Notes: generated from the letters alone by a model not told the origin. A stretch of 64,000 nt of DNA from Rhodobacter ferrooxidans (GCF_000176015.1 NZ_ACYY01000007.1:62001-126000), one strand, 5' to 3'; positions 52,104-61,277 are shown, numbered from the stretch's first letter. Made by a program: numbers and translations.

Positions 52104-52843
52104 CCCCGGCGCGTCTGTGGTCGGTGGTGCCTGCCGTCCTTGCCCTGAGCCTGATGCTGCTGGCGGCGTTGCTGACGGGCGTTCGGGCCTATCCGGCGCT
52201 GACGGCGGCGGTCTGCCCCGGCTGCTATGGGCTGCAACGCGCCGCCCCGGGGCTTTATGTCGAACGCAGCATGACGCCGGAGGACCGCGCCCGGCTGATC
52301 GCTGATGTGACGGCGGCGCGGGCGCATCTGGGGGCGGTGTTCCACGATGCCGGGCCGCGGGCGCGGCTGCTGGCCTGCGCCACCGAGGCTTGCAACCGCC
52401 GTCTGGGCGGGCGTCCGGGGGCAAGCGGCGCGCTGGCGGAAACCCTGTCCACCAGGCTCGGCTCGGTGGTGCGGCTGGCGCCGCGCGGCCAAAGCCGCAT
52501 CATTGTGACCCACGAGTTGGCGCATGTGGTGCTGGCACAGCGCAACGCCACGACCCGGGTGATCACCGGCGGTTTGCCCGCCTGGGTCAACGAGGGGCTG
52601 GCGGTGATCCTGTCGGATGACCCGCGCTATCTGCGCCCGGGGTCCACGCCTGCGCAACGCTGCACCGCCCAGCCGCGGCCGGACCTGCCCGCCAGCCCGC
52701 ACGACTGGAGCCGCCGCGCCGGGGCCGATACCGCGATTTATGCCGAAGCGGCCTGTGCCATGCTGATCTGGCTTGACGGCCATGGCGGGCTGGCGGGTCT
52801 GCCGGAAAACCTGCCCAGCCTGCCGGGGCTGGCACGGCGCTGA
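52100..52843 (+). CDS. Exported peptidase MA-like metalloprotease
   Basis: A 247-residue protein with an N-terminal hydrophobic segment (residues 10-30, an anchor or uncleaved signal) and a gluzincin-type site: [15 protein letters not shown] (HExxH) and [18 protein letters not shown], whose NEG Glu is the third ligand about 25 residues on. This is the peptidase MA-like pattern. A cysteine pair (CPGCYG) follows the membrane segment. Substrate unknown; likely periplasmic. It overlaps the VOC gene by four bases. Confidence 0.75.
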   Translation: MTPARLWSVVPAVLALSLMLLAALLTGVRAYPALTAAVCPGCYGLQRAAPGLYVERSMTPEDRARLIADVTAARAHLGAVFHDAGPRARLLACATEACNRRLGGRPGASGALAETLSTRLGSVVRLAPRGQSRIIVTHELAHVVLAQRNATTRVITGGLPAWVNEGLAVILSDDPRYLRPGSTPAQRCTAQPRPDLPASPHDWSRRAGADTAIYAEAACAMLIWLDGHGGLAGLPENLPSLPGLARR

Positions 52844-52998
52844 CCAAGGCCGGGCCAGGCATGGTGCGGCCTGATGTCTCGCCTCGGGGCTGGCAGCGCA
52901 CCCGCCGGGTCGGCACCGGTCCCGCCAAGGATCGAAGCCCTTGCGGGCGGCAGCACATCCGCCTAGATAGGCCCGGCAACATCCTGAAAGCCCGCGCC

Positions 52999-53505
52999 AT
53001 GGAAAACGTCGTCCTTACCGTCCACCTGATCCTGGCGCTTTTGCTGATCGGCGTGGTGCTGCTGCAACGCTCGGAGGGCGGCGGTCTGGGCATGGGCGGC
53101 GGTGGCGGCGCGATGTCGGGGCGGGCGGCGGCAACGGCGCTGACCCGGCTGACCTGGATCTTTGCCGTGGCCTTCATCGGCACCTCGGTGGCGCTGACCA
53201 TCATTGCCGCCAAGAACTCGGCCGGCTCTTCGGTGATCGACCAGATCGGCGGCACCGCTCCGGCGCCGAAGGCGCCCGACGCGCCGCTGGGTGGCGGCAG
53301 CCTGTTGCCCCCTGCGCCGACCGATGCGCCGTTGACCCCGCCAAGGGCCGACGCCCCGGCCGCAACCGACGCCCCGGCCGCCGACGCCCCGGCCGCCGAC
53401 GCCCCGGCCGCCGAAGCACCGGCCGCCGAAGCACCGGCCGCCGAAGCACCGGCACCCGTGGTCGATCCGGTTGCACCGGCGGCACCCGTAGCCCCCAGCA
53501 ACTAG
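52999..53505 (+). CDS. secG: Preprotein translocase subunit SecG with long Ala/Pro tail
   Basis: A 168-residue SecG. Two membrane helices (VVLTVHLILALLLIGVVLLQ and LTWIFAVAFIGTSVALTII) flank the conserved RSEGGGLGMGGGGGAMSGR loop. SecG assists the SecYE channel during export. The C-terminal 85 residues are a low-complexity Ala/Pro/Asp/Glu tail not needed for the family; normal SecG is about 75-130 residues. It precedes pyrG, as in many Rhodobacteraceae. ATG 52999 has GAAAG upstream. Confidence 0.93.
   Translation: MENVVLTVHLILALLLIGVVLLQRSEGGGLGMGGGGGAMSGRAAATALTRLTWIFAVAFIGTSVALTIIAAKNSAGSSVIDQIGGTAPAPKAPDAPLGGGSLLPPAPTDAPLTPPRADAPAATDAPAADAPAADAPAAEAPAAEAPAAEAPAPVVDPVAPAAPVAPSN
53350..53453 (+). 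repeat. 15-bp tandem repeats in the secG tail
   Basis: GACGCCCCGGCCGCC-type units, then GAAGCACCGGCCGCC three times, code for DAPAA and EAPAA repeats. The copies differ by a few bases, typical of slippage in a disordered tail. Confidence 0.85.
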
Positions 53506-53542
53506 GCCGCGACCACTATCCTTTGTCCGCCCAGCCCGGGTT

Positions 53543-53571
53543 TTGACAGCATCTTGCGGTCCGGTTGCGTA
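53543..53571 (+). promoter_or_regulatory. Probable promoter for pyrG
   Basis: TTGACA (53543-53548) with a 17-base spacer to TGCGTA (53566-53571), about 100 bases before the pyrG start and after the secG stop. The -10 is weak. Confidence 0.35.
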
Positions 53572-53670
53572 TTGCCTGACTTTCGGCTATCTCTCAATTC
53601 CCGTGATGCTGCGATTCCCGACAGGCGAATCACAGCCGATTAACCAGAGTTTCACGGGGGTTCCTTCCGC

Positions 53671-55314
53671 ATGGCACGTTACGTTTTCATCACCGGCGGC
53701 GTGGTTTCCTCGCTTGGCAAGGGGCTGGCCTCGGCGGCCCTGGGCGCACTGTTGCAGGCCCGCGGCTTCTCGGTGCGGCTGCGCAAGCTGGACCCCTACC
53801 TGAACGTCGATCCCGGCACCATGAGCCCGTTCGAGCATGGCGAGGTGTTCGTCACCGACGATGGCGCCGAGACCGACCTTGACCTTGGCCACTATGAACG
53901 CTTCACCGGCGTTTCGGCGCGCAAGACCGATAGCGTGTCCTCGGGGCGGATCTATTCCAACGTGCTGGAAAAGGAACGCCGCGGCGACTATCTGGGCAAG
54001 ACCATCCAGGTGATTCCGCACGTCACCAACGAAATCAAGGACTTCCTGAAGATCGGGGATTCAGAGGTCGATTTCATGCTGTGCGAGATCGGCGGCACGG
54101 TGGGCGATATCGAGGGCCTGCCATTCTTCGAGGCGATCCGCCAGTTCGGCCAGGACCGCCCGCGTGGCCAATGCATCTTCATGCACCTGACGCTGCTGCC
54201 CTACCTTGCGGCCTCGGGCGAGCTGAAAACCAAGCCGACGCAACATTCGGTCAAGGAACTGCGCTCGATCGGCCTGCAACCCGATGTGCTGGTCTGCCGG
54301 TCGGAACACCCGATCCCGGAAAAGGAAATCGCCAAGATCGCCCTGTTCTGCAACGTCCGCAAGGAAGCGGTGATCCCGGCCTATGACCTGAAAACCATCT
54401 ACGAGGCGCCGCTGGCCTATCACCGCGCCGGGCTTGATCAGGCGGTGCTGGACGCATTCGGCATCTCGCCCGCGCCCCGGCCCAACCTCGAGCGCTGGAC
54501 CGACGTGATGGACCGCCTGACCCATGCCGAGGGCGAGGTGCGGGTGGCGATCGTCGGCAAATACACCCAGTTGGAAGACGCCTACAAATCCATCGCAGAA
54601 GCCCTGACCCATGGCGGCATGGCCAACCGCACCCGGGTGCGCGCCGAATGGATCGACGCCGAAATCTTCGAACGCGAAGACCCCGCGCCCTATCTGGAGC
54701 CGTTCCACGCCATTCTGGTGCCCGGCGGCTTTGGCGAGCGCGGCACCGAGGGCAAGATCAAGGCCGCGCAATACGCCCGCGAAAAGCGCATCCCCTACCT
54801 GGGCATCTGCCTCGGCATGCAGATGGCGGTGATCGAGGCGGCGCGGAACCTGGCGGGCATCACCACCGCCGGTTCCGAGGAGTTCGACCACGAAACCGGC
54901 AAGAAGCGTTTCGTGCCCGTGGTTTACCACCTGAAGGAATGGGTGCAGGGCAACCATGTGGTGGCGCGCAAACAGGGCGACGACAAGGGCGGCACCATGC
55001 GGCTGGGCGCCTATACCGCCAACCTGCTGCCCGGCTCGAAGGTGGCGCAGATCTACGGCAGCACCCAGATCGAGGAACGCCACCGCCACCGCTACGAGGT
55101 CGATATCCAGTATCGCGCGCAACTGGAGGCCTGTGGCCTGATCTTCTCGGGCATGAGCCCCGACGGCCGCCTGCCCGAGATCGTCGAGGTCCGCGACCAC
55201 CCGTGGTTCATCGGCGTGCAGTTCCACCCCGAGCTGAAAAGCAAGCCCTTCGCGCCGCATCCGCTGTTTGCCGATTTCGTGCGGGCGGCGGTCGAAGGGG
55301 CGCGGTTGGTCTGA
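53671..55314 (+). CDS. pyrG: CTP synthase
   Basis: A 547-residue enzyme turning UTP into CTP with glutamine and ATP. The N-terminal synthase domain opens with [20 protein letters not shown]. The C-terminal class I amidotransferase domain has the nucleophile Cys in [14 protein letters not shown] and the His/Glu pair in [11 protein letters not shown]. Complete and of usual length. The GCATGGCACG start has a weak site GGGGGTTCC upstream. It follows secG on the same strand. Confidence 0.97.
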   Translation: MARYVFITGGVVSSLGKGLASAALGALLQARGFSVRLRKLDPYLNVDPGTMSPFEHGEVFVTDDGAETDLDLGHYERFTGVSARKTDSVSSGRIYSNVLEKERRGDYLGKTIQVIPHVTNEIKDFLKIGDSEVDFMLCEIGGTVGDIEGLPFFEAIRQFGQDRPRGQCIFMHLTLLPYLAASGELKTKPTQHSVKELRSIGLQPDVLVCRSEHPIPEKEIAKIALFCNVRKEAVIPAYDLKTIYEAPLAYHRAGLDQAVLDAFGISPAPRPNLERWTDVMDRLTHAEGEVRVAIVGKYTQLEDAYKSIAEALTHGGMANRTRVRAEWIDAEIFEREDPAPYLEPFHAILVPGGFGERGTEGKIKAAQYAREKRIPYLGICLGMQMAVIEAARNLAGITTAGSEEFDHETGKKRFVPVVYHLKEWVQGNHVVARKQGDDKGGTMRLGAYTANLLPGSKVAQIYGSTQIEERHRHRYEVDIQYRAQLEACGLIFSGMSPDGRLPEIVEVRDHPWFIGVQFHPELKSKPFAPHPLFADFVRAAVEGARLV

Positions 55315-55541
55315 CCCTGAACCTGCGGCGGGTGCCCGACCCTGGCACCGCCGCGCCAGGACGACTGCTTTATCTGGATACGACTGTCATTTGATGCCTC
55401 GCTCGCAGCCAATTCCGGTGTCGGTGCAGGCCAGATGCCGCCCGTTCCCGGGTTCGGGCGCTGGGGGGGCCGCCCATGGCCGTTGCGTGATCCTGGGCCT
55501 GTGCGCGGGTTCAGATCAGGTCGTGACGCGCCAGTCCTGAC

Positions 55542-56534
55542 CTACCGAAGATAGGCTGCCTGAAAGGCGCGCATCACCTCGTTGACCGCGGCAGGCTTTG
55601 GATGGCGCAGATCGTCCTCGTAGGGATCGGGCAGGAAGGCCGTGATCATCTCGTAGGACGGGAAGTAGAACAGGCGTTCGTCGTCCTCGTGGGCACGCAT
55701 CAACTCGTCGATTGCCATGCGCAGGCTGGCCTTCGATACGGCGTTGGCGGTGATGCAGGAGACGGGGCGGAAGGTGGCGGCAAGCGGCACCGGTGACAGT
55801 GTCAGCACGATTGTTGCCTCTGGGCGGTGGGCGCGGATCAACTCGCGCACCCGTTCCAGATTTTCCAGATTCTCGGCCACGCCGATCACGCGGAAGCCGT
55901 GACGGGTGTCGTCAAAGCTGTCTTTCGGGACGCCTTTCCAGAACGGCGCGCCGGTTTCCTTGTCGTACCAGATTTCCGAAAGACCGAGGGTCAGGATGAA
56001 GACCTCGGTTTCTTCAAAGATGCGGTGGGTTTCCTTGCGAACCGTTTCCGAGACCTCAAGCTCGACGCCGGCCTTGTCGTGCCACTGGCCGGCAGCCGCG
56101 GCAGCCCCGGCCAGGGCCCATTCGAATTGCTGGCGCAGGGCGGCGGTGTTCACGATGCCTTCGCCCGAGCGCACGATGTGCGAGTCGATCCGCAGGTTGC
56201 GACCGAAGACGTTGTAGCCTTCCTTGGCCAGAAACTTGGTGACATGGGCGGCAAAACAACTGCCGAACGCGGCGATATAGGTGTTCTTGTCAATGAACGG
56301 CGCGGGCGGCAACCAGCCCTTGCCGACATGATTTGCGAAGGCATCGGGTTCGGCCAGGCTGGCGCGGACAGGGTGGAAATTGGTGTGCTTGCCGCGATAC
56401 CAGGAACGATGGGCGCGGCGCGTCTCGCCGCTCATCTCGTAGTACACCATGTTCTCGCGCTGCTTGTCACCGGGTTGGACAATGAAGCGGCTTCCGCCCT
56501 TGTGTTTGAATAACTTTCGGAAAATACCCTTCAT
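55542..56534 (-). CDS. GSCFA-domain protein
   Basis: A 330-residue protein of the GSCFA family, a SGNH-hydrolase-like fold. The name motif AAFGSCFAAHV is at residues 91-95, with Ser92 the likely nucleophile, and DLRHPKPAAVNEV near the C-terminus gives the Asp/His pair. Such proteins are thought to act on the acyl or ester groups of surface glycans. No signal peptide, so probably cytoplasmic. It lies next to, and downstream of, a sialyltransferase-like gene on the same strand (216 bases between). Confidence 0.82.
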   Translation of the reverse strand: MKGIFRKLFKHKGGSRFIVQPGDKQRENMVYYEMSGETRRAHRSWYRGKHTNFHPVRASLAEPDAFANHVGKGWLPPAPFIDKNTYIAAFGSCFAAHVTKFLAKEGYNVFGRNLRIDSHIVRSGEGIVNTAALRQQFEWALAGAAAAAGQWHDKAGVELEVSETVRKETHRIFEETEVFILTLGLSEIWYDKETGAPFWKGVPKDSFDDTRHGFRVIGVAENLENLERVRELIRAHRPEATIVLTLSPVPLAATFRPVSCITANAVSKASLRMAIDELMRAHEDDERLFYFPSYEMITAFLPDPYEDDLRHPKPAAVNEVMRAFQAAYLR

Positions 56535-56749
56535 TGCCGTCCAACTACACCTTTCTCGGGTCTTTCAGCGCCACTTTCACGGCAACGTCGCAGCACATTG
56601 CCGTGCATGATCCGATGCTCGAAGCCGGGGGCGCATTACCTCTTCGGGCGGACCTCTACAAGTATGGCCAAGACCATGGTGGCGGTCAATGCAAAGACGG
56701 CAGCGGCGGTCGGCACAGCCGGGCGACAGGGCGCGCGGGCGTCCTGCCG

Positions 56750-57478
56750 TCAGCCATTCCCGTAAAGCGCGCGCAAGACCCCGGCACCAAGCGTCACGGG
56801 CTTTCCCGCCGCCACGGCGTCTTCATATTGCCGCCGGAAAGTGAGGCGTTCCACCTCGGGGTTGTGCTTGCCGTTGCGTCTTGACCACGCCAGCGCGTCG
56901 GCATCAACCTTGACCCGATCATTGTAGGCGTCGATGTATTTCGTGGTGAAGAAGGTGAACCCGACCACATGCAAGCGTTTCGGATTGGCCTCCAGCAGAT
57001 AGCGCAGGGTGACAAAGCCCAGCGTCGGCTTGACCGGTGTGATCGAGGCGGCGGCCCGGCGCACAAGGCCCGGGCCCAGCACGTAAATCTCGACATCCAG
57101 ACCCATGCGCCAGATGCCGACCACCTTTCGCACAAGCCGCAGGATTTCGTGCCAATGCGACAGCACGAACACCACCACGCGGGTGCCACAGCGTTCGGCG
57201 CTTGTCTGGTCCAGACGCCCCGCCAGCGACTTGGCCGAGTTCGGCTGCTGATTGCGGATGTAAAGGTTATGGGTGAAATAGGGCGCACCGCGATAGGTGA
57301 TCGGCGTGTTGATCGAGTTGTTCATGCGGGCCACGAAGTCGAATTCGGCAAGATCGACCCCCTCAAGTTCCTCGGTCACTGTCGCTGCCGGACCAATGAG
57401 GATCACCGACTTTCCGTGCAGATCAGGCCCGCCGAACCGCGGCCAGCGGGGAAACATGCGGCGCTTGCGTTCGGGCAT
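56750..57478 (-). CDS. GT29 sialyltransferase-like protein
   Basis: A 242-residue protein with sialylmotif-like blocks of GT29. Motif L: VILIGPAATVTEELEGVDLA plus EFDFVARMN (residues about 25-53, ID-x-D-x-V-x-R-x-N style). Motif S: PTLGFVTLRYLLEANPKRLH plus VVGFTFF (about 151-177). Motif VS: H205-x4-E210. These are typical of animal sialyltransferases and are rare in bacteria. The likely role is transfer of a sugar (possibly nonulosonic acid) to a surface glycan. Start ATG 57478 has GGAGA seven bases upstream. No sialic acid synthesis genes are in the window. Confidence 0.7.
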   Translation of the reverse strand: MPERKRRMFPRWPRFGGPDLHGKSVILIGPAATVTEELEGVDLAEFDFVARMNNSINTPITYRGAPYFTHNLYIRNQQPNSAKSLAGRLDQTSAERCGTRVVVFVLSHWHEILRLVRKVVGIWRMGLDVEIYVLGPGLVRRAAASITPVKPTLGFVTLRYLLEANPKRLHVVGFTFFTTKYIDAYNDRVKVDADALAWSRRNGKHNPEVERLTFRRQYEDAVAAGKPVTLGAGVLRALYGNG

Positions 57479-57568
57479 TGCAGGTCTCCAGCTGTCGCAT
57501 ATGCACAGCAACTTTCGCACCAAGGCGTATTCGCGATGCGGATGCTATCGGCTGGGTCAGCGATATTC

Positions 57569-57647
57569 AAGCCGGGCTGGCAAGCCGGGCTGGGGCGCGG
57601 CAAAACCGCTTGCCGCGCCGGGCTCCGGCGGCGAGGGGTGCCGCCGG
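57569..57647. other. Hairpin-rich intergenic block with tandem 12-bp repeats
   Basis: AAGCCGGGCTGG occurs twice with one base between (57569-57593). Then GGCGCGGCAA (57594-57603) pairs with TTGCCGCGCC (57610-57619), and CCGGCGGC (57625-57632) pairs with GCCGCCGG (57640-57647). Three structured units in 79 bases, in a 282-base gap between the luxR-type gene and the GT29-like gene. Perhaps a processed RNA end, small RNA or repeat; no gene fits. Confidence 0.4.
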
Positions 57648-57726
57648 TTCACTCGTTACGCGCGATCAGTGCCGCAAACAGCGCCCACCGCAAGGCGACC
57701 ATAGTGAACCTGCACAAGCGAACAAT

Positions 57727-57742
57727 TGGGGAGGTTTCCCCA
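57727..57742 (-). terminator. Probable terminator of the LuxR-type gene
   Basis: TGGGGA (57727-57732) pairs with TCCCCA (57737-57742) around GGTT. On the minus strand it follows the LuxR stop by 19 bases and is followed by AATTGTT, a short U-rich tail. Confidence 0.45.
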
Positions 57743-57760
57743 GTGACCGAACGCCGCAGC

Positions 57761-58498
57761 CTAGGGGTCGATCAGCCGCAGCGTCAGCGCCTTGGCCACT
57801 GCCTGATCGCGGGTGCGCGCCCGCAGTTTGCCGCGGGCCGAGACGATGTATTTGTCCACCGTGCGATAGCCGATGCCCAGCGTCTCGGCGATCTGGTCGG
57901 GGCGCAGCCCGGCGGCAAGCCAACTCAGGCAATCCACCTCGCGCGGTGTCAGCCCGATCAGCATCGGCAGGTGATCGCGGCGCACTTGCGCATCCAGCAG
58001 CGCCGTGATCGCCTGCAACTTCGGGCCATGGTCCGACCAGTGCCGGGTGAAGGTTTCCGCCGGCATCTGGTGCATGGTCATGCCGATGCCGGACACGCAG
58101 CCCGGTTCGAAACTGCAGGTGGTGGTGACGCCGATGCGAAAGCCCATCTCCTGCTCGGCCAGCGCGCGGCGCCGTTCTTCAGGCTCGGCATTGTCCCATA
58201 GCGACTCGTCATGCCAGACCGTCGTCAGGCCGCTTTGCACCACCCGGCGCACTGTCAGGTCGTTGCGGAAACCCTGTTTTTGCAGGAATTCGTTGAACGG
58301 GGCTCCGGGATAGCGGAAGACGGCGAAATCGAACTCGGTCAGGTCACTGGCCAGCGCTGCCCGGCGCGAGGTGGTCACGGCATAGCAGATTCCGGTGACG
58401 CCGTAACGCGCGAGGGCGTCCAGACCCAGTTGCCATAACCGGTCCGTCGAGGTGGCGGCACGCAGGCCTTCCGACAATCCGACCAGTTCCGCCTGCAT
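57761..58498 (-). CDS. LuxR family regulator with autoinducer-like domain (LuxR solo)
   Basis: A 245-residue LuxR-type regulator. N-terminal autoinducer-binding-like domain (about residues 1-165): the family Asp and Trp appear in NDLTVRRVVQSGLTTVWHD, and MGFRIGVTTTCSFEPG matches its C-terminal half. The helix-turn-helix is LTPREVDCLSWLAAGLRPDQ plus IAETLGIGYRTVDKYI. No luxI gene is in the window, so it is a solo that may sense foreign or non-AHL signals. ATG 58498 has GGAGGG six bases upstream. It is the upstream neighbour of the GT29-like gene on the same strand. Confidence 0.85.
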   Translation of the reverse strand: MQAELVGLSEGLRAATSTDRLWQLGLDALARYGVTGICYAVTTSRRAALASDLTEFDFAVFRYPGAPFNEFLQKQGFRNDLTVRRVVQSGLTTVWHDESLWDNAEPEERRRALAEQEMGFRIGVTTTCSFEPGCVSGIGMTMHQMPAETFTRHWSDHGPKLQAITALLDAQVRRDHLPMLIGLTPREVDCLSWLAAGLRPDQIAETLGIGYRTVDKYIVSARGKLRARTRDQAVAKALTLRLIDP

Positions 58499-58527
58499 CA
58501 CACACCCTCCACCCACAAGGGTGCAGG

Positions 58528-59907
58528 TTAGCAGTTCGGCACGTTCACCGCCAAGCCACCCAGCGAGGTTTCCTTGTATTTCTCGTGCATGTCGTGGCCG
58601 GTCTGCCGCATGGTCTCGATACAGGCATCCAGACTGACCAGATGCACGCCGTCGCCACGCAACGCCAGACTGGCGGCAGAGATCGCCTTGATGGCCCCCA
58701 GGCCGTTGCGCTCGATGCAGGGCACCTGCACCAGACCGCGCACCGGGTCGCAGGTCATGCCCAGATGATGCTCCAGCGCGATCTCGGCGGCGTTTTCCAC
58801 CTGCGCGGGGGTGCCCCCCAGCACCGCAGCCAACCCCGCCGCAGCCATGGCGGCCGCCGAGCCGACCTCGGCCTGACAGCCACATTCCGCACCGGAAATC
58901 GAGGCGTTGTGCTTGACGATGCCGCCGATGGCCGCCGCGGTCAGCAAAAACTCACCCACCCGGCTGGCAGACGCCCCCGGCACATGGTCCAGATAATAGC
59001 GGATCACCGCCGGCACCACGCCCGCCGCGCCATTGGTCGGCGCCGTCACCACCTGACCCCCGGCGGCGTTTTCCTCGTTCACCGCCATGGCATAAAGGCT
59101 CATCCAGTCGTTGATGGTGTGCGGCGCGGTCATGTTCAGCCCGCGCTCGGCCAGCAGCGCCTCGTGGATGCCACGCGCCCGGCGGCGCACCTTCAGCCCA
59201 CCGGGCAGGATGCCGCTGCCCGCCATGCCACGGTCGATGCAGTCGCGCATCACCGCCCAGATCCGTTCCATGCCGCGGTCCAGATCGGCGGCAGAGTGGA
59301 ATTTCAACTCGTTGGCCCGCTTCATCGCGGCGATGGAAAGCCCCGAGGCCGCCGCCATCCGCAGCATCGCCTCGGCGGTCTCGAACGGATAGGGCACGGC
59401 GGCAGGGGCGTTGGCCTTGGCCCCCCGCGCCTCGATCAGCTCGGCGGCGGTCAGCACGAAGCCACCACCGATGGAGTAATAGGTTTCCTGCAGGATCACG
59501 TCGCCCTGCGCATCGGTGGCACGCAGGATCATGCCATTGGCATGGCCGGGCAGGGCGGGGCCGAAATCGAACAGCAGGTCCGCCGCCGGGTCAAAGCGCA
59601 GCGCCGGCAGGCCGGGCGGCTGGATGGTCCGGCTGGTGCGGATCGCTACCAGCGCCGCCTCGGCCGCCTCGGCGTCATAAGTGGCAGGCTCGAACCCGGC
59701 CAAGCCGAGAATGGTGGCGCGGTCGGTCGCGTGCCCCACCCCGGTGAAGGCGAGGCTGCCATGCAGGCTGGCCCGCAGCCCTGCCGCGTGAAACGGGCTG
59801 GCGCGCAGGGTTGCCAGAAACCGCGCCGCCGCCACCATCGGCCCCATGGTATGGCTGGAGGACGGGCCGACGCCGATCTTGAACATGTCGAAAACGGAAA
59901 GGAACAT
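58528..59907 (-). CDS. sdaA: L-serine ammonia-lyase (iron-sulfur dependent)
   Basis: A 459-residue single-chain L-serine dehydratase that turns serine into pyruvate and ammonia. The N-terminal domain has FKIGVGPSSSHTMGPMVAA. Cysteines for the 4Fe-4S cluster are in ISGAECGCQAEVGSA and in GMTCDPVRGLVQVPCIERNG. Length and fused form are normal. It lies 29 bases upstream of the luxR-type gene, on the same strand. It gives a path from glycine/serine to central carbon, next to the gcv genes in function. Confidence 0.95.
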   Translation of the reverse strand: MFLSVFDMFKIGVGPSSSHTMGPMVAAARFLATLRASPFHAAGLRASLHGSLAFTGVGHATDRATILGLAGFEPATYDAEAAEAALVAIRTSRTIQPPGLPALRFDPAADLLFDFGPALPGHANGMILRATDAQGDVILQETYYSIGGGFVLTAAELIEARGAKANAPAAVPYPFETAEAMLRMAAASGLSIAAMKRANELKFHSAADLDRGMERIWAVMRDCIDRGMAGSGILPGGLKVRRRARGIHEALLAERGLNMTAPHTINDWMSLYAMAVNEENAAGGQVVTAPTNGAAGVVPAVIRYYLDHVPGASASRVGEFLLTAAAIGGIVKHNASISGAECGCQAEVGSAAAMAAAGLAAVLGGTPAQVENAAEIALEHHLGMTCDPVRGLVQVPCIERNGLGAIKAISAASLALRGDGVHLVSLDACIETMRQTGHDMHEKYKETSLGGLAVNVPNC

Positions 59908-59951
59908 CGCGGCTTTCTAACAATGCGCCGCCCCCCGAAGGGCAGGCGGGC

Positions 59952-60638
59952 TTACAGGGCGCTGCCCTCGGATGGGCAGGCAGGATCGGGTTCACTGAAT
60001 GGAGTGCGGCCAAGCCCTTCGGCAAGGGCCGCCCGCAACGCCGCCGGTCGCGCCTCAAGATCACGGGCCAAAGCGGCGAGGGCCGGGAAATCGGTGACGC
60101 GGAACCAACGCCGCTGCCCCTCGGGATACAACACCGCCCAACGCATCAACACCGCAAGATAAGCGCTCAGCACCGAGGGCGCCGCGAATAACGCAGGGTC
60201 CGCCGCCACCGCCACGTCAAGTAACCCGAAATGCCGCAGCATCCGCGCCACGATGATGTCGTGATGCCCTGCCTCGGCACCTTCGGGCACATAGTTTTCG
60301 GGATAGAACAACTGTCGCAAATCCGCATGCGCGGTGTTGGACAGAAAGAACAACCACTTCAGAAAATCGCCGCGCGCCTCCGCATCCGGCGCCACCCCCA
60401 AACCGCCGCCAAACCGGTCCGCCAGCCACAACAAGATCGCCCCGGTCTCGAACACCACCCCCTGCGAGGTTTCCAAAGCCGGGATCAACCCGACCGGGTT
60501 CAGCCGCCGGTAAGCCGCACTGTCCTGCGCCCGCACTTCGCGGTCCACCAAGGCCGCCCGATATGGCGCCCCCGCCTCCTCCAGCGCCAGCCGCACGATC
60601 AGCGAGGCATTGTCCGGCGCATAGTGCAAAACCAACAT
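59952..60638 (-). CDS. Glutathione S-transferase family protein
   Basis: A 228-residue GST. LVLHYAPDNASLIVRLALEE opens the thioredoxin-like domain, NPVGLIPALETSQGVVFETG gives the cis-Pro and the E-T glutathione contact, and the C-terminal helical domain follows. Substrate unknown. ATG 60638 has AAGGAG about eight bases upstream. It is on the same strand as sdaA and upstream of it by 44 bases, so both may be cotranscribed. Confidence 0.88.
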   Translation of the reverse strand: MLVLHYAPDNASLIVRLALEEAGAPYRAALVDREVRAQDSAAYRRLNPVGLIPALETSQGVVFETGAILLWLADRFGGGLGVAPDAEARGDFLKWLFFLSNTAHADLRQLFYPENYVPEGAEAGHHDIIVARMLRHFGLLDVAVAADPALFAAPSVLSAYLAVLMRWAVLYPEGQRRWFRVTDFPALAALARDLEARPAALRAALAEGLGRTPFSEPDPACPSEGSAL

Positions 60639-60726
60639 CGCGGCTCTCCTTTGCCCCACTATCCCGCAAGTCCCGGCCCGCGCCCTACCAGAAAGCGACA
60701 TTTCCCCACCCGAAACGCCGCCCCAC

Positions 60727-60774
60727 ATTCACCTCTGAACAAATATCCCCCGCGGAGCGTCCGCCCGCCCCGCC
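60727..60774 (-). repeat. Intergenic repeat copy 4
   Basis: Read on the minus strand: GCTCCGCGGGGGATATTTGT then TCAGAGGTGAATG. It shares the core of the repeats at 4151, 31501 and 42460, and the outer CCGCCCGCCCCGCCA (plus strand) with the 31.5 kb copy. It lies between the DUF2267 gene end and the GST gene start on the minus strand. Confidence 0.6.
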
Positions 60775-60785
60775 ATACCGCTGCT

Positions 60786-61238
60786 TCAAGGAAACCGCAG
60801 ATCGCCGCTACCCACCCCCGGCACCGCCCAGAATTCCACCGCCCCCTCGGGAAGCGTTGCCAGCACCCGGTCCAGATCCAGCGCCAACACCTGCCCGCGC
60901 ACCGCCCGCGCCACAGCCTCGATGCAGTTGCCGGGCGTCAGATTGTGATGCGGCCGCACCGCCTGCGCCTCGGCGGTCAGGGCGGCACGGTCGGCGAACG
61001 GCAGCACCAGCGCCGACACATCCCAATGCGCCAGAAAGATTGCCCGCAGCACGCAAGGCAGCACATCGGCGAAGGCCAGGGCCTGCGGCACCGACAGACG
61101 GCGGCGGAACACCTGGAACACCGCATCGGTGGCGGTGTAGGTGGCATTGTCGCTGCTCAGGTTCAGCCCGTCGCGGGCCGCTGCCAGAAAGGCCGCAAAC
61201 TCGGTGCTGGCGTGGCGGTAGGTGTAGGGCATCGGCAT
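60786..61238 (-). CDS. DUF2267 domain-containing protein
   Basis: A 150-residue protein with the DUF2267 pattern: TATDAVFQVFRRRLSVPQAL and then FADVLPCVLRAIFLAHWDVS, a helical bundle found in pairs or single copies in bacteria. Function unknown, possibly a cytoplasmic stress-linked protein. AAAGG precedes the ATG by about nine bases; a second in-frame ATG follows two codons later. It is divergent from rpiA, and the 177-base gap holds a double palindrome. Confidence 0.75.
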   Translation of the reverse strand: MPMPYTYRHASTEFAAFLAAARDGLNLSSDNATYTATDAVFQVFRRRLSVPQALAFADVLPCVLRAIFLAHWDVSALVLPFADRAALTAEAQAVRPHHNLTPGNCIEAVARAVRGQVLALDLDRVLATLPEGAVEFWAVPGVGSGDLRFP

Positions 61239-61277
61239 CCATACAGCCTTTCAACAATCGCGCGCGACGGAACCCGC

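Noticed and set aside
53350-53453. Possible CRISPR-like repeat array
   Set aside because: The repeats are in-frame 15-base units inside secG with no spacers.
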